Below, piece by piece: positions 41,601 to 53,009 of a stretch of 64,000 nt of DNA (position 1 is its first letter; every line of letters starts with the position of its first letter). The DNA lies in assembly GCA_037903475.1 (NCBI GenBank), contig JBAJFG010000076.1, forward strand, positions 620,001 to 684,000. Reading direction: 5' to 3'. The DNA comes from Ancylostoma caninum (taxonomy: Eukaryota > Nematoda > Chromadorea > Rhabditida > Ancylostomatidae). A program made the position numbers and the translations under genes. The notes beneath the pieces are model-generated. The model was given only the letters and a program-made list of their open reading frames with translations. It ran no database searches and was not told the origin of the DNA.

Positions 41601-44600
41601 GGACTATGAATGGTAATGTTGAATCTGTAGTTTGCTTTCTGGTTCCTACTCCATCACGTTTCTAGGGAGCTTTTGCGACAAGAACTTCCATGCGCAGTTG
41701 AAGCTCGTAATTATTCACCACTTTCTTGGAGTTTCGACAGTGAGCCGTTTGATACTACGTAAGAGAAAAAGTTCTAATCCTCGATCCCCCCTTTCTTTTG
41801 AATTCTAGGAACTCATGTGGTTTTTTTTTTTACAGGAATCCAAACCATTTCAACGTTCCTTTCAAAATTAGTTTGCTCCCAAAATCTTTCACTGACATTC
41901 AGGTACAATTAGTTTTCTACTTGTTGAATTACTTTCTCAACTCCAAATTTTTTTTGTTAAAGATTTGCGGTTTTTGTTTCTGGTGTGGTTTTTCCTCGCA
42001 GTTTCTCAGCCACATTATTTGTCATGGCTACATTGATACTGGGTTGGTTTTTGTCGTTGTCGTTTTTGCACTAATTGTCTTTTTTTTCTGTAACATGGGC
42101 GGCTGCTTCAGAATCACTCTAAACAGCAACTTTGCTAAAGCACCTTCAGTTGTATTGGGTTTGGTGGAGGCTGAAAATCCCGTATGTTAATGATTCTTCA
42201 AGAATTTTTTAATACATTAAATTTATTTCAATGTGAAAGGAATTTTTGCAGGACATCAAGATTCCAACTAAGATTCTGGGCACAGCTGGACGCGAATATC
42301 TTCGTCGTTTACGTGAAAGTGAAGGTAACACAGGCTATAGTAAATCCTACTATATTAAAAGATTTGGTCGCTAATTCCCGAGAACGCGTCTGTTACTGCG
42401 CGTCGACTCTCAGCGCATTGTCGATACGCAGTGTTGTGATGAGTACTTTAAAAAAGGGGCCCCTGGCCTAAATTTCCACATTGTCCGCTTTTTTCTTCCT
42501 AGATCTTTATCTTCCTTGTTATAGGGTGACACCTCCCTAAGGGCCGGCGTAGGTTTTAGGCTACTTTGCACCTGGGATTATTGATTAGTTTATCGATTAT
42601 ATCGATTTTATTGATTTTTCGCTATTTTGCCCCAGGCGTGGCGAGGACATGTCTACTGGGGTATGTCAGTACGCTGAACACGAATATGACAACCGTTTCG
42701 TACGGCACTATCGATTTATCGATTTTATTGATTTTTCGCTTGTTTTGCCCCAGCGACGGTGAAGACATGGCTATTGGGGTATGTCAATACGCTGAACACG
42801 AATATGACAACCGTTTCGTACGTCACTATCGATTTATCGATTTTATTGATTTTTCGCTTGTTTTGCCCCAGTGACGGTGAAGACATGGCTATTGGGGTAT
42901 GTCAATACGCTGAAGACGAATATGACAACCGTTTCGTACGGCACTATCGATTTATCGATTTTATTGATTTTTTGCTAATTTTGCCCCGGGGACGGTGAAG
43001 ACATGGCTATTGGGGTATGTCAATACGCTGAACACGAATATGACAACCGTTTTGTACAGCACTATTGATTTATCGATTTTACTGATTTTTCGCTAATTTT
43101 GCCCCGGGCGCGGCGAAGACATGTCACTGGGGTATGTCAGTACGCTGAACACGAATATGACAACCGTTCTGTACAGCACTATTGATTTATCGATTTTACT
43201 GATTTTTCGCTAATTTTGCCCCTGCGCGTCGAAGACATGTCACTGGGGTATGTCAATACGCTGAACACGAATATGACAACCGTTTTGTACAGCACTATCG
43301 ATTTATCGATTTTATTAATTTTTCGCTATTTTTGCCAGGACCCGAGCAAAGCCGGGTACACAGTCTAGTAATAAAAATTCAAAAAATAATGGTGAAACTA
43401 AACAACTGGATTCAAAGAATCAAACAGATATAAGATTTTTTTAATCCAGCAAGCCATTCTCAGGGGTGAAGGGGCTCCCTGCAAATCCGATTTGGAGCCC
43501 AATAATCCTAATAATGTCGATTAACGTTACAACAAAATCCTAGCACATGGTTTTGTTACCTGACATGGTTTTGAGACGAAGTGGTAGCGCTGTTCCCATC
43601 CGTTGGGGTTTTTCCTTGATTTTGACTGGGCCAGTGGTAAACATACGCCGGTCTCAGGTAAAGAGGCACACGGGTCCATTGGTCGGGATTTTCCCGCCAG
43701 TGGTAAACAGTTGCTGGTCTCAGGTAAAGGGGCACACGGGTCCGTTGGTCAGAATTTTCCCGCCATTGGTAAACAGGTGCTGGTCTCTGGTAAAGGGGCA
43801 CATGGGTCGTTGGCCAGAATTTTCCCGTCAGTGGTAAACAGGTGCTGGACTCTGGTAAAGGGGCACACGGGTCTTTGGTGAGCACTTCCCTTGGGTTCGA
43901 CTGGGCCAATGGTAAACAGGCGCCGGTCTCAGGTAAAGGGGCACACGGGTCCTTTGCTCAGAACTTTGCCTTGGGTTCCATTGGGCCAGTGGTAAACAGT
44001 TGCTGGTCTCTGGTAAAGGGACACATGGGTCTGTTGGTCAGAATTTTCCCGCCAGTGGTAAACAGGTGCTGGAATCTGGTAAAGGGTCACACGGGTCCGT
44101 TGGTCAGCACTTTCCCTTGGCTTCGACTGGGCCAATGGTAAACAGGGGCACATGGATCGTTGGTCAGAATTTTCCCGCCAGTGGTAAACAGGTGCTGGAC
44201 TCTGGTAAAGGGGCACACGGGTCTTTGGTCAGCACTTTCCTTGGGTTCGACTGGGCCAGTGGTAAACAGGGGCACATGGGTCGTTGGTCAGAATTTTCCC
44301 GCCAGTGGTAAACAGGTGCTGGTATCTGGTAAAGGGACACATGGGTCTGTTGGTCTGAATTTTCCCGCCAGTGGTAAACAGGTGCTGGAATCTGGTAAAG
44401 GGTCACACAGGTCCGTTGGTCAGCACTTTCTCTTGGCTTCGACTGGGCCAATGGTAAAGAGGGGCACATGGGTCGTTGGTCAGAATTTTCCCGCCAGTGG
44501 TAAACAGGTGCTGGACTCTGGTAAAGGGGCACACGGGTCTTTGGTCAGCACTTCCCTTGGGTTCGACTGGGCCAATGGTAAACAGGCGCCGGTCTCAAGC

Positions 44601-47600
44601 TAAGGGGCACACGGGTCCGCTGGTCAGGATTTTCCTTTGACTGCGACGCTGTCAGCAGCAAAGTTGCGCCCATCTCAGGTAAAGGGACACACGTGTCGCG
44701 CCGGTGTCAGATGAAGGGGCACACGTGCCGCGCCGGTCTCAGGTAAAGGGGCACACTTGTCCACTGCGCGGTATTTTCCCTTGGGTTTGACTGGGCTAGT
44801 GGTAAAGTAGCGCTGGTTTTAGGTAAAGGGGCGCACTGGTCCATTGGTCGGAACTTTTCCTTGAGTCCAACTGGGCCAGTAGTGAATTGGCGAGGTCTGT
44901 TGGCCGGGATTTTCCCGTGAGTCCGGCTGGCTGGCTCAGTGCTAAAGCGGCATTGGCTTCAGGCAAAAGGCAACACGTGTTCATTGGTCGTCAACAAAAA
45001 GAAGGTCGTGGTCTTCAGAAATTTCAATCAGTCAATTTTGGCATTTTGTGACTCCTCGACAAGCTGTTTGCCACTGTTCAGTTTGAGTTTCTCAAAATCT
45101 AAGGATTAGTTCTATTCAGACAGGTATTGAGACTGAATGAAGTGCTTAATTAGGTTTGTTTGCAGACACTCTACTCGAACTCTAATACCAACACTGATAG
45201 AATGCGGTGAAACTTTGAGCCAAGAAATTCACGGGGTTACTATCTCGCGCAAAAGCCTAGACAATAACTTGCGCACCCATCTAATGTGTCTCATCAACCC
45301 CGTGCACCACCTCCCTTACTAGAAACTCAAACAAAAGCCTGGACAATAAATTGCGCACCCACCTCATGTATACCGCCAACCCCGTGGACCACATCCCTTT
45401 CCAGAAACTCGGGCAAAAGCCTAGACAATAATCTACGCACCCACCCCATGTATCTCGCCAACCCCGTGGATTGCCTCCCTTCCAAGAAACTCAGGCAAAA
45501 GCCTAGACAATAATTTACGCACCCCCCCCCATGTATAGGGGTATCAAAAAGTTTCCGGCCTCAACCTGTTCCATCCCTTTTTTCTCAAAACTTTGAGTGC
45601 GATCATGTAGCCTAAAATCTTCAAATCCACCATGCCAAGTTTCATGCTCTTAAGCTGACTCATTCAATAATAATGGCCCTTTTTTCTAACCTAACCATAG
45701 TGGGTTTCACATGCTTTTCGACAGCGCACCCGTCCACAGATTAAGAGTTGCGCTTGCTGCCACACGAGAACGTGGATTCGAATTACTGAATCACATGTCC
45801 TATAGTTTGGACCTTGCACCCAGCAACTATTTTCTGTCTGGAAATTTGAAACAGCATCTTCGCACGATGGGACTGGATGTCGAAAACGTCAAAGAGTCGG
45901 CTGTTGAAAGATACTCTGAGTCAAATGAGGAAAGCAGCTCCTTGAACGGTTTGAAAAAATTCAAATCGAGCCATGAAAAGTGTATTAGTGTTCGAGGGAC
46001 CTGTATTTTACTACAACAAAATTTGCTCGCTGTAGATCTTTTGGAAGTACTCTAGGCCGGAAACTTTTTGATAACCCTATATCCCGCCAACCCCATGGAT
46101 TGCCTCCCTTCCAAGAAACTCAGGCAAAAGTCTAGAAAATAACTTGCGCACCCACCTCATGTATCTCAGCAACCCCGTAGATTACCCCCCTTTCCAGAAG
46201 CTTAGGCATCAACCTGGACAGTAACTTGCGCACCCACCCAATGTTTATCGCCAACCCCGTGGACCACCTCCCTTACTAGAAACCTCCCTTACTAGAAACT
46301 CAAACAAAAGCCTGGACAATAAATTGCGCACCCACCTCATGTATCCCGCCAACCCCGTGGACCACCTCCCTTTCCAGAAACTCAGGCAAAAGCCCAGACA
46401 ATAATTTACGCACCCACCCCATGTATCCCGCCAACCCCGTGGGTTGCCTCCCTTCCAAGAAACTCAGGCAAAAGTCTAGAAAATAACTTGCGCACCCACC
46501 TCATGTATCCCGCCAACCCCGTGGACCACCTCCCTTTCCAGAAACTCAGGCAAAAGCCCAGACAATAATTTACGCACCCACCCCATGTATCCCGCCAACC
46601 CCGTGGGTTGCCTCCCTTCCAAGAAACTCGGGCAAAAGTCTAGAAAATAACTTGCGCACCCACCTCATGTATCTCGTCAACCCTGTGGACCAACTCCCTT
46701 ACTAGAAACTCAGGCAAAAGCCTAGACAATAATTTACGCACCCACCCCATGTACCCCGGCAACCCCGTGGAGTGCCTCCCTTCCAAGAAACTCAGGCAAA
46801 AGTCTAGAAAATAATCTGCGCTCCCACCCAATGTTTCTCGCCAACCCCGTGGACCACCTCCACTACTAGAAACTCAGGCAAAAATCTACAAAATAACTCA
46901 CGCACCCACCCCATGTACCCCGCCAACGCCGTGGGTTGCCTCCGTTCCAAGAAACTCAGGCAAAAGTCTAGAAAATAACTTGCGCACCCACCTCATGTAT
47001 CCCTCCAAGCCCGTGGATTACCTCCCTTTCCAGAAACTCAAACAAAAGCCTGGACAATAAATTGCGCACCCACCCAATGTTTCTCTCCAACCTCATGGAC
47101 CACCTCCGCTACTAGAAACTCAGGTAAAAGTCCGTATCTCGTCAACTCTGTGGACAACCTCCCTTACTAGAAACTCAGACAAAAGTCTAGAAAATAACTT
47201 GCGCACCCACCTCATGTATCCCCCCAACCAGTGGATTACATTCCGTTCCAGAAGCTCAGGCAAAAGCCTAAGCAATAATTTACGCACCCATCCCATGTAT
47301 TCCGCCAACACCGTGGATCGCCTCCCCAAGTATCCCACCAATCTCATGAAGCATCTTCGTTTCCTGAGCTTAAGCGAAAAATAACCAATAACTTATGCTC
47401 CTACTCATTTATACCATCAACCCTGTTGATCATCTCCCTTCCCTAGGCCACGTGGATTTGAGTATTGATCACCTTCTTAATCATCACTTAGAACTTTTTT
47501 GGTTTAGTATAAATGAGCCACGTCGTGTCGGTGAATATAGGTGAGTAATGACGAAGAAGGTTGGTGGAAATAAGCGATCGGGATGCTTATTCTCTTTTCA

Positions 47601-47660
47601 CAATAATTTGTTTTCAGTTTTTGTTCAAAACTTTGGGAAAGTATAAAGTTTTTAGAATGA
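38689..47660 (+). CDS. Unrecognised multi-zinc-finger protein, 18 exons (5' partial)
   Basis: Exons joined with agreeing phase at every junction: 38689-38775, 39059-39224, 39408-39495, 39554-39645, 39706-39808, 39947-40093, 40734-40814, 40887-40974, 41043-41152, 41237-41351, 41428-41612, 41666-41758, 41836-41902, 42002-42042, 42112-42181, 42252-42324, 47447-47540, 47618-47660 (TGA). The product exceeds 580 residues. Zinc-binding-type motifs: CPICEHPIKSNW...LVKHLQKH (exon 2), CPLCEDSVAFSR...LRHFSIEH (exon 6), CAVCLNPVRRKSLSRHF with EGHKH (exon 9). The rest is mixed helical, including WRCVLATEISGHVDDVLEF and FLSHIICHGYIDTG. C2H2-like spacing suggests nucleic-acid or protein binding; I recognise no named family. 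Exon 1 opens in phase 0 without a usable ATG, so earlier exons are missing, perhaps beyond the LTR-like repeat. The exon 2 end could instead be 39184. Confidence 0.85.
42330..43372 (-). mobile_element. Interspersed element with 118-bp repeats, copy 2, in intron 16
   Basis: Reverse orientation relative to 11969-12836: it ends (plus strand) GACCCGAGCAAAGCCGGGTA + CACAGTCTAGTA, and shares AAGGGCCGGCGTAGGTTTTA + GGCTACTTTG. The left limit is uncertain. It lies wholly inside the 5.1-kb intron of the zinc-finger gene. Confidence 0.5.
42575..43345 (-). repeat. 118-bp tandem repeat array, about 6.5 units
   Basis: CGCTGAACACGAATATGACA words recur at 42672, 42790, 42909 and 43026, i.e. every 117-119 bp. 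Each is followed by CTATCGATTTATCGATTTTA. Frames across it encode repeated YAEHEYDNRF-like peptides but have no gene character. Confidence 0.85.
43600..44985. repeat. 66-bp minisatellite array with a longer variant
   Basis: Units such as TGGTAAACAGGTGCTGGTCT + CTGGTAAAGGGGCACA + .GGGTC.GTTGGTCAGAATTTTCCCGCCAG repeat at about 66 bp (43701, 43767). Some have CACTTCCCTTGGGTTCGACTGGGCCA inserted, forming higher-order periods. It degenerates after 44640. Open frames on both strands are artefacts. Confidence 0.9.
45240..47440. repeat. 82-bp minisatellite array with dimeric higher order
   Basis: Units read CGCACCCACCCCATGTATCC + CGCCAACCCCGTGG + .TTGCCTCCCTTCCAAGAAACTC + AGGCAAAAGTCTAGAAAATAACTTG. 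Two variants (TCTAGAAAATAACTTG and CCCAGACAATAATTTA) alternate, giving a ~164-bp period between 46380 and 46700. A mariner splits the array at 45536-46079. Confidence 0.9.
45536..46079 (+). mobile_element. Internally deleted mariner inserted in the 82-bp array
   Basis: Ends TAGGGGTATCAAAAAGTTTC and complement GAAACTTTTTGATAACCCTA are each followed outward by TA (45534-45535, 46080-46081), splitting a CATGTATCCCGCC unit. The inner 115-residue frame (45711-46055) is the C-terminal third of a mariner transposase: FDSAPVHRLRVALAA, GFELLNHMSYSLDLAPSNYF, NLKQHLR. Mariners normally have DLAPSDY, so the last catalytic Asp is replaced. The first catalytic Asp region is deleted. Non-functional. Confidence 0.9.
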
Positions 47661-49200
47661 GTTTGGTTTGAACTAGAAGGATGGGATAGTCACATACAGT
47701 GGTGATGCTGAGGGTGTGTATGATTGGCTTACTGAGTTATTGACCGAGTGGTTTGTACAATACAAAAGCAGTTGTGTTCTGTATTTCACGCTGTCCTTGG
47801 TATGCTCGCTGCTCGCGAAAGACAGAGATAGGAACAACAAAACAAATTGATTCACGGATTCTGTGAGTTCTCTTCTCTCATTCGCTACGCTATGTGCTCT
47901 TTTTCGACTGAATAATGTTATATGTAGATATACACATACAGTTGTAAGATAGTGTAGCTCGAGTTGAGGGTGTGAATCTCACACAACCTGTTGGCGCGCA
48001 CGAAAAACCACAACGGGTCAATACTGTCACACTACGGAAAGTAGCACAATAACGTGGCTTACGGGGCCACTAGTATTAAAAAAACACTGCCTGTTGCCCC
48101 ACTCCTCATTATTATTTCTGTTTATCTGGTCCAACTGCATGTTTGTACGTTGAATGTCAAAACCAACAGAATTTCTGTAAGAGGATGCCGGAGTATGTTC
48201 AGGCAGAAAGGATAATAAGAGGATCTCAAGATTTTGTTTGAACTTTGAATTACATAAGTAACGGTTATGTACTTAGAGTTTCAACGGAGCAGTAGTTGGA
48301 AATCGGCTAAATATAGGGAAGAATGCTGTGTCAAAGTTATTGTGATAGTTTGCAGTTCATTTACATAGTTCTAGAGGAAAGGCTTGAATAATCAGAAGTT
48401 TAGTTAAAGTAGCTGATTTTTCAAGTGCCTAGAAAAGTACATGCGTAGGTTTTACCGGAGGGATCCTTGGCGCCAACATCGTATAATTTGCAGAATTGCA
48501 GTTTCAAAGCTTTCAAACGCGGTTGGCGGCTTTCAAATGCTTATAAAGATATGCGCATCTACTTGGGAAAATTGAGATTGAAACGAGAAGTTGGACTGGG
48601 GTTTCTACTGGAACGATTCTCCAGCGAGAATGTGGAACTCAAATAACAGTTGCGAAGCAAAACATTTCCAAATATTCGAACATTCGAATTTTCGAATATT
48701 CGAGTTTTCGAATATTACTGGGCCATCGAATTTTCGAATTTTTCGGTACCCTCGAATTTTCGAATAAATATTCGAATTTTATTCGATTCGGTCAAACCTC
48801 TAAAGCGGAGTGAGGATGCTTGGTGCGATCCTCACACTTCGGAGATTGCACGAGATATGCTTGAATTCCATTAGACGGAAAAGATCCCAAAAACGGCAAG
48901 ACTAGAGTCTTTGAAGGAATTTTTGAATAAAAACTGGAGGACCGGAAGCATGCCACGAAACAAATCTGGTGGAGAAGTATGAAGTTGTATGAATGTTAAA
49001 GAAGTTGAACAAATGGATAAATGCTAAGTCGTAACGCAACCCTAACAGATTCCCCATTTCTAATTCAGGGTTAGTTGCACAAACTTAGTGGAGCGTTGGT
49101 TACCGATGCTAAGTAATAATGATCAGTTAGCGGTAAAACGTATAACTTCTTACTGATTGATCAATTTAATCGATTGATTGTTGATCTTAGACACTGGGTG
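47661..49200. other. No supportable gene; ATTCGAA-rich patch
   Basis: At 48660-48790 the word ATTCGAA or TTCGAAT occurs about a dozen times in 130 bp, forming an AT-rich self-complementary tract like the smaller ones near 5270 and 40250. No exons were found. Confidence 0.5.
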
Positions 49201-49208
49201 TCGGGCAT

Positions 49209-49517
49209 GTATAGTGGAGTCGTTTTGACAGTGCGTTGTCCGCGGTAGCGGCCCCGCTGGCATTGGAGCACGCAGTGCGGTTGGTCAAACAGTTGACCCA
49301 CGATGGATCCGGCTTCTTTGACGGGTTTTATCGTCTGTTCCCTTCTTCATTTGTTCTAAGAGCTGAGAAAGAACAATATAAGGAGAAACAAGCTACAAAA
49401 CTCTTCAAAGATACTAGATGAATCATAGGTCAACTTTTTGACCGACCGCGCTGCGTGCTCCAATGCCAGGGAGCCGCTGTCGCGGAAAACGCACTGTCAA
49501 AACGACTCCACTATACA
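49209..49517. mobile_element. Fold-back MITE with ~90-bp inverted arms
   Basis: Left arm TATAGTGGAGTCGTTTTGAC + AGTGCGTT...GCATTGGAGCACGCAGTGCG + GTTGGTCAA; the right arm (49427-49517) is its near complement. The outer symmetric TGTATAGT suggests a TA target. No coding. Confidence 0.75.
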
Positions 49518-52500
49518 AGTCCTGTGGCTACTGGGTACGCTGTAATTCAATAAGGTGAAACTTCACACAAATCATAGATTCTTCCGCTCTAACTTCAACG
49601 CTTTAAAAGTTCTTCTAAATAGAACCAGTAGATAAATACTCAGTGTGACCCTTATACAGCGAGAGCACTATAAGGAGCAAGTTGACCCACCCCTTTCCAA
49701 CGGCTTGTTTTATTGTACGACCTTCTTTTGAAAAGACTCAGAAATAATGTAGTCGTAATGGAGCTAGGCTACGAAAAACTGAAATTCATGGCGCCACCAT
49801 TACTTTTCTTACGTAAGTTAGCTTAATAAACATAACATGGATCGCGGATAAATTGCAAGTGGACCCATTGCGGTTTACGCAGTTTGTTTGACCATGACAG
49901 GGACGCAGATCACATCAGCAGTCCCTGTCATGGTCAAACAAGGGTATACCCTAGCCCAACTTTTACGAAATGTTCTATAGGGCTTGCCCTTTGCCTACAC
50001 CGAATGGCAATGGGAGATTGAACACTTGTTGAGCCAGATACTGCTTAATAAGAGCCTGACTAACAAAGTTTGTCAGGATTAATGAATAAATTAACCAACC
50101 ATAAGCCAGTTCGTTCTGGCCATTTTTCTAACCAGCTCCACCTGTTTGACTGTTTCATTACACTTAGTGCGGACCTGCTCTAACGAGATCGCCATTGACA
50201 CGGAAGCAGTCCCTACTTCAGTGGAGGTGGAGGCGGAGGAAAGGATTGAACGGAGGGCTTCAGCTACGGACGACATAGTGCGGATACCAGTAGTAGATCA
50301 GCAGCACATTTATACCAACATCGACCGCGCTACCACCCGCCAACACTGAGGTAGAGATCGCACTTAATTCGTACAAAAGTAGGTCAAAGAACTCCTTTAA
50401 GTAATTTTAGGTACACGCATCTATCTTAATAAGGCAAACATCACATAATATCAGTCATGAGATAGGGCAGAAGGCTTTATTGGAAACTCAGAACTGAAAC
50501 AAATACTGACAACAAGCTTTTCGAAACCATTTCTCTTACCTAGGTATTTGATTCAAACATTGAATCTTATTTGACTTATTAATCGACATCCTTATATCAT
50601 CCCATCTAATATCCAACTTTGATCGTAACTCAAAGAGAATCTAGTAAAAATGCAAACTCTATCGCAAAGGTATTGGGTTACAGTGAATACTTGTTTGATA
50701 TTAGGAATGATATGCAGACTCTAATGCTAGGAGTTAGAGTAGGCATAAGGCCTTCTGGTACATAAAACTAGCTATAAGAGTTGAGTAGGCATAAGGCCAT
50801 GTGGTGTATTCAAGTATTATTTTCTTCGATCAAATTCGTCATTACTAAATCACCTTGTAATAAGTAATTCACCGTAGACTAAATTACGTCACTTAAAGTC
50901 CATATTGCATTCAAAGCGTGCATATAAATATGAAGTTTATTAACTGATAGTTAATATGCGCTTGAGTTTGCGAACCCTATCTTAGCAATAGGAAGCCATT
51001 GCTATAGTTTCGTTTTAGTTCTCTGGAAGTAATACTTATATGAACTTAAGCGAATCTAGTTGGTAATCAGGTTTCAAATTGAGGATTAATTAGTCGCTGT
51101 GCTATTTCTTCTTCTGGAATCAGAAGCTATGGCTCATCCATGTGGAAGAACTCTGGCGTGGTGTTGGGTATCAAACTTTCCAATGCAGTTTGCATTACGC
51201 TCAGATAACTGGATAAGGCAAACGCAGCAGAACCTGCCAAGCCACACCCCTAAGAAATGGAAGGCAGACATGGCTGCGATAGAAAGAACTGCTGCATTCC
51301 GACTGCTAAGAACAGCAAACCATGTGTTCCGGCTGCGTTGAGGGGGCTAGTTGCTGCCCGATTGACTGTAGTGTCATTCAATTTGCGGATGTATATAAGC
51401 AGGTGGTTGACTATCAGAGCTTAGTCGTGCCTTCGCTTCGGCAGAGGCAAGGTGAGCCCTGCGAAACTCCTCAGGCCAGCTAAGGCCCGGGTAAAACCTT
51501 GGCCCAGTGAAATAGTCGGTCAGAAGAGATCCGTGCGGTGCGGATGCGTGCGGGTGCGGTGCGAATCTGGAGGCCCGTTGCTGGACCGCTGCATCCACCA
51601 ACACCAAGCGCTGCCGCGGCAAGCGTTCGGGACTATTTTTGAATGAGTTGGGTAAACATCCACTTATCCAAGTCTACGGTAGGAACACATCCCTGATTGA
51701 ACTGCGATCCTAGGTTTGAGATACTCAAATCAGTTCATCGCCTCCGAAGTACAGCCTTTACGGGGCGAACGCAGCTCGTGGGACGACAAAATAAGTTTTT
51801 ACCTCGTGGTGTAACTGCTGTTGAAACGTGTTCGGCCTGTGTTCGCCGTCTCGAAATCTTTGAACGGTAACGCTCTCCAGCGACCAAGAGGCTTGTCGTA
51901 GCCTAGGAGGAAATAACCTCAGATAACGAAACTGCATAGGTGTCATGGAAGGACCGCCTCTATGGAAATAGGTTTAGCTCGAAATGTCTCGATGTTGTTA
52001 TGGATTTCAACTGTCGGGGCTTTCCACTATTCATATTGGGTAGAAAACAGCGCTAACATTCTCTGCGCCATTTGCTGCTGCATGCCAGTGCAGAACACTC
52101 GCTTCTTCAGCTGTGCGACTACTTTTCGTGCGCTACAGTGAGCAGCCAGTTCCACTGCTTCTACGACTGCTTTGAAATCATCGTCAGCTCGCAGTTCCGC
52201 AAGCCACTTTTAGCAGCCGATTTTGGCGTTTTTCATCTTCCACGTGGATTGGTTGTCCAACTATGGTCTCAGCGATACCCTTTGATAACGCGTCCGCTTT
52301 CCGAGTTTGAGAGCCCACTGAAGTTTGCGAAAGGATACAATGGCCTTTTTAAACAGCGTGGTTAATCTTCCTTGCCAGTGTTCGATGAGAGCTTCTGTGA
52401 CAGTATTTTATTTGAGTAAGCTTCCTGGGCTTAGCGTCTCCGTCAGACCTTAATACGTATAATATGGAGTGCAACACATGTTAACAACTGTTGTATGCAT

Positions 52501-52555
52501 GACAAACCGAGTAAGAGGTAAAGAGGAGCAGATGTGAACGTACAACGAATGACTA
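49518..52555. other. No supportable gene
   Basis: Contains a 61-codon minus frame at 50091-50276 (MSSVAEALRSILSSAS...VKQVELVRKMARTNW) with helical character but no partner, and a repeated GAGTAGGCATAAGGCC word at 50738 and 50788. Nothing else is convincing. Confidence 0.4.
49885..49940. repeat. Perfect hairpin, 20-bp arms
   Basis: TGTTTGACCATGACAGGGAC (49885-49904), a 16-nt loop, and its exact complement at 49921-49940. Function unknown. Confidence 0.85.
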
Positions 52556-52559
52556 CCAA

Positions 52560-52990
52560 ATCTGATGTTATCTAGGGGAATGCTCTTATACGAAACACTC
52601 CTGTTACTTCTAAGATGTTCAAGCGGACGTTGTCAAGCAGTAGTTTCAACAAGCTCTTCCTTATTGTTAATCTCCGGCTGGTACCCTTTGATTTCCCGAG
52701 CTTCCATGATCTTTCTATGAAGGAGGTCCTCGAGCTGACGGTGCAGCACAACGACTTCAATTCTGGGGCGGAATCTCGGATGTGTACCGTCGTACGGTGC
52801 TGGGAAAATCTGTTTTTAGGGTAGGCTTGTGGGTGGGCGAGCGCTCGATGATGTTCATCCAAGCGCCTTCTCAGTGGCCTTCCGCTTTCTCCAATGTAGC
52901 GTTCAACACTCATTGGTGCGTCTTCCACACCGGCCAATACTCACTGCCGTTCGCTCACAACAGTGGGGTTGGTCTTCCCTTTCAACACCC
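52560..52990 (-). pseudogene. Penelope-like GIY-YIG domain fragment
   Basis: The minus frame at 52937-52572 has YIGESGRPLRRRLDEHHRAL, the GIY-YIG core. A frameshifted partner continues with LLHRKIMEAREIKGYQPEI and NNKEEL, the usual end of the domain in Penelope-like elements. An upstream piece LRVLKGKTNP also fits. The RT portion is absent. It abuts decayed RTE sequence, so the junction is a nested or rearranged one. Confidence 0.65.
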
Positions 52991-53009
52991 TCAAGCGCCT
53001 TTCATCGCG

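Noticed and set aside
43547..44603. Several 90-147 residue frames on both strands (SGKGAHGS, YQSPAPVYHWRE repeats)
   Set aside because: Translation of the 66-bp array in both directions; no splice sites or start context.
52072..52365. 97-codon plus-strand frame
   Set aside because: No recognisable motif, no phase-compatible partner and no conserved context.
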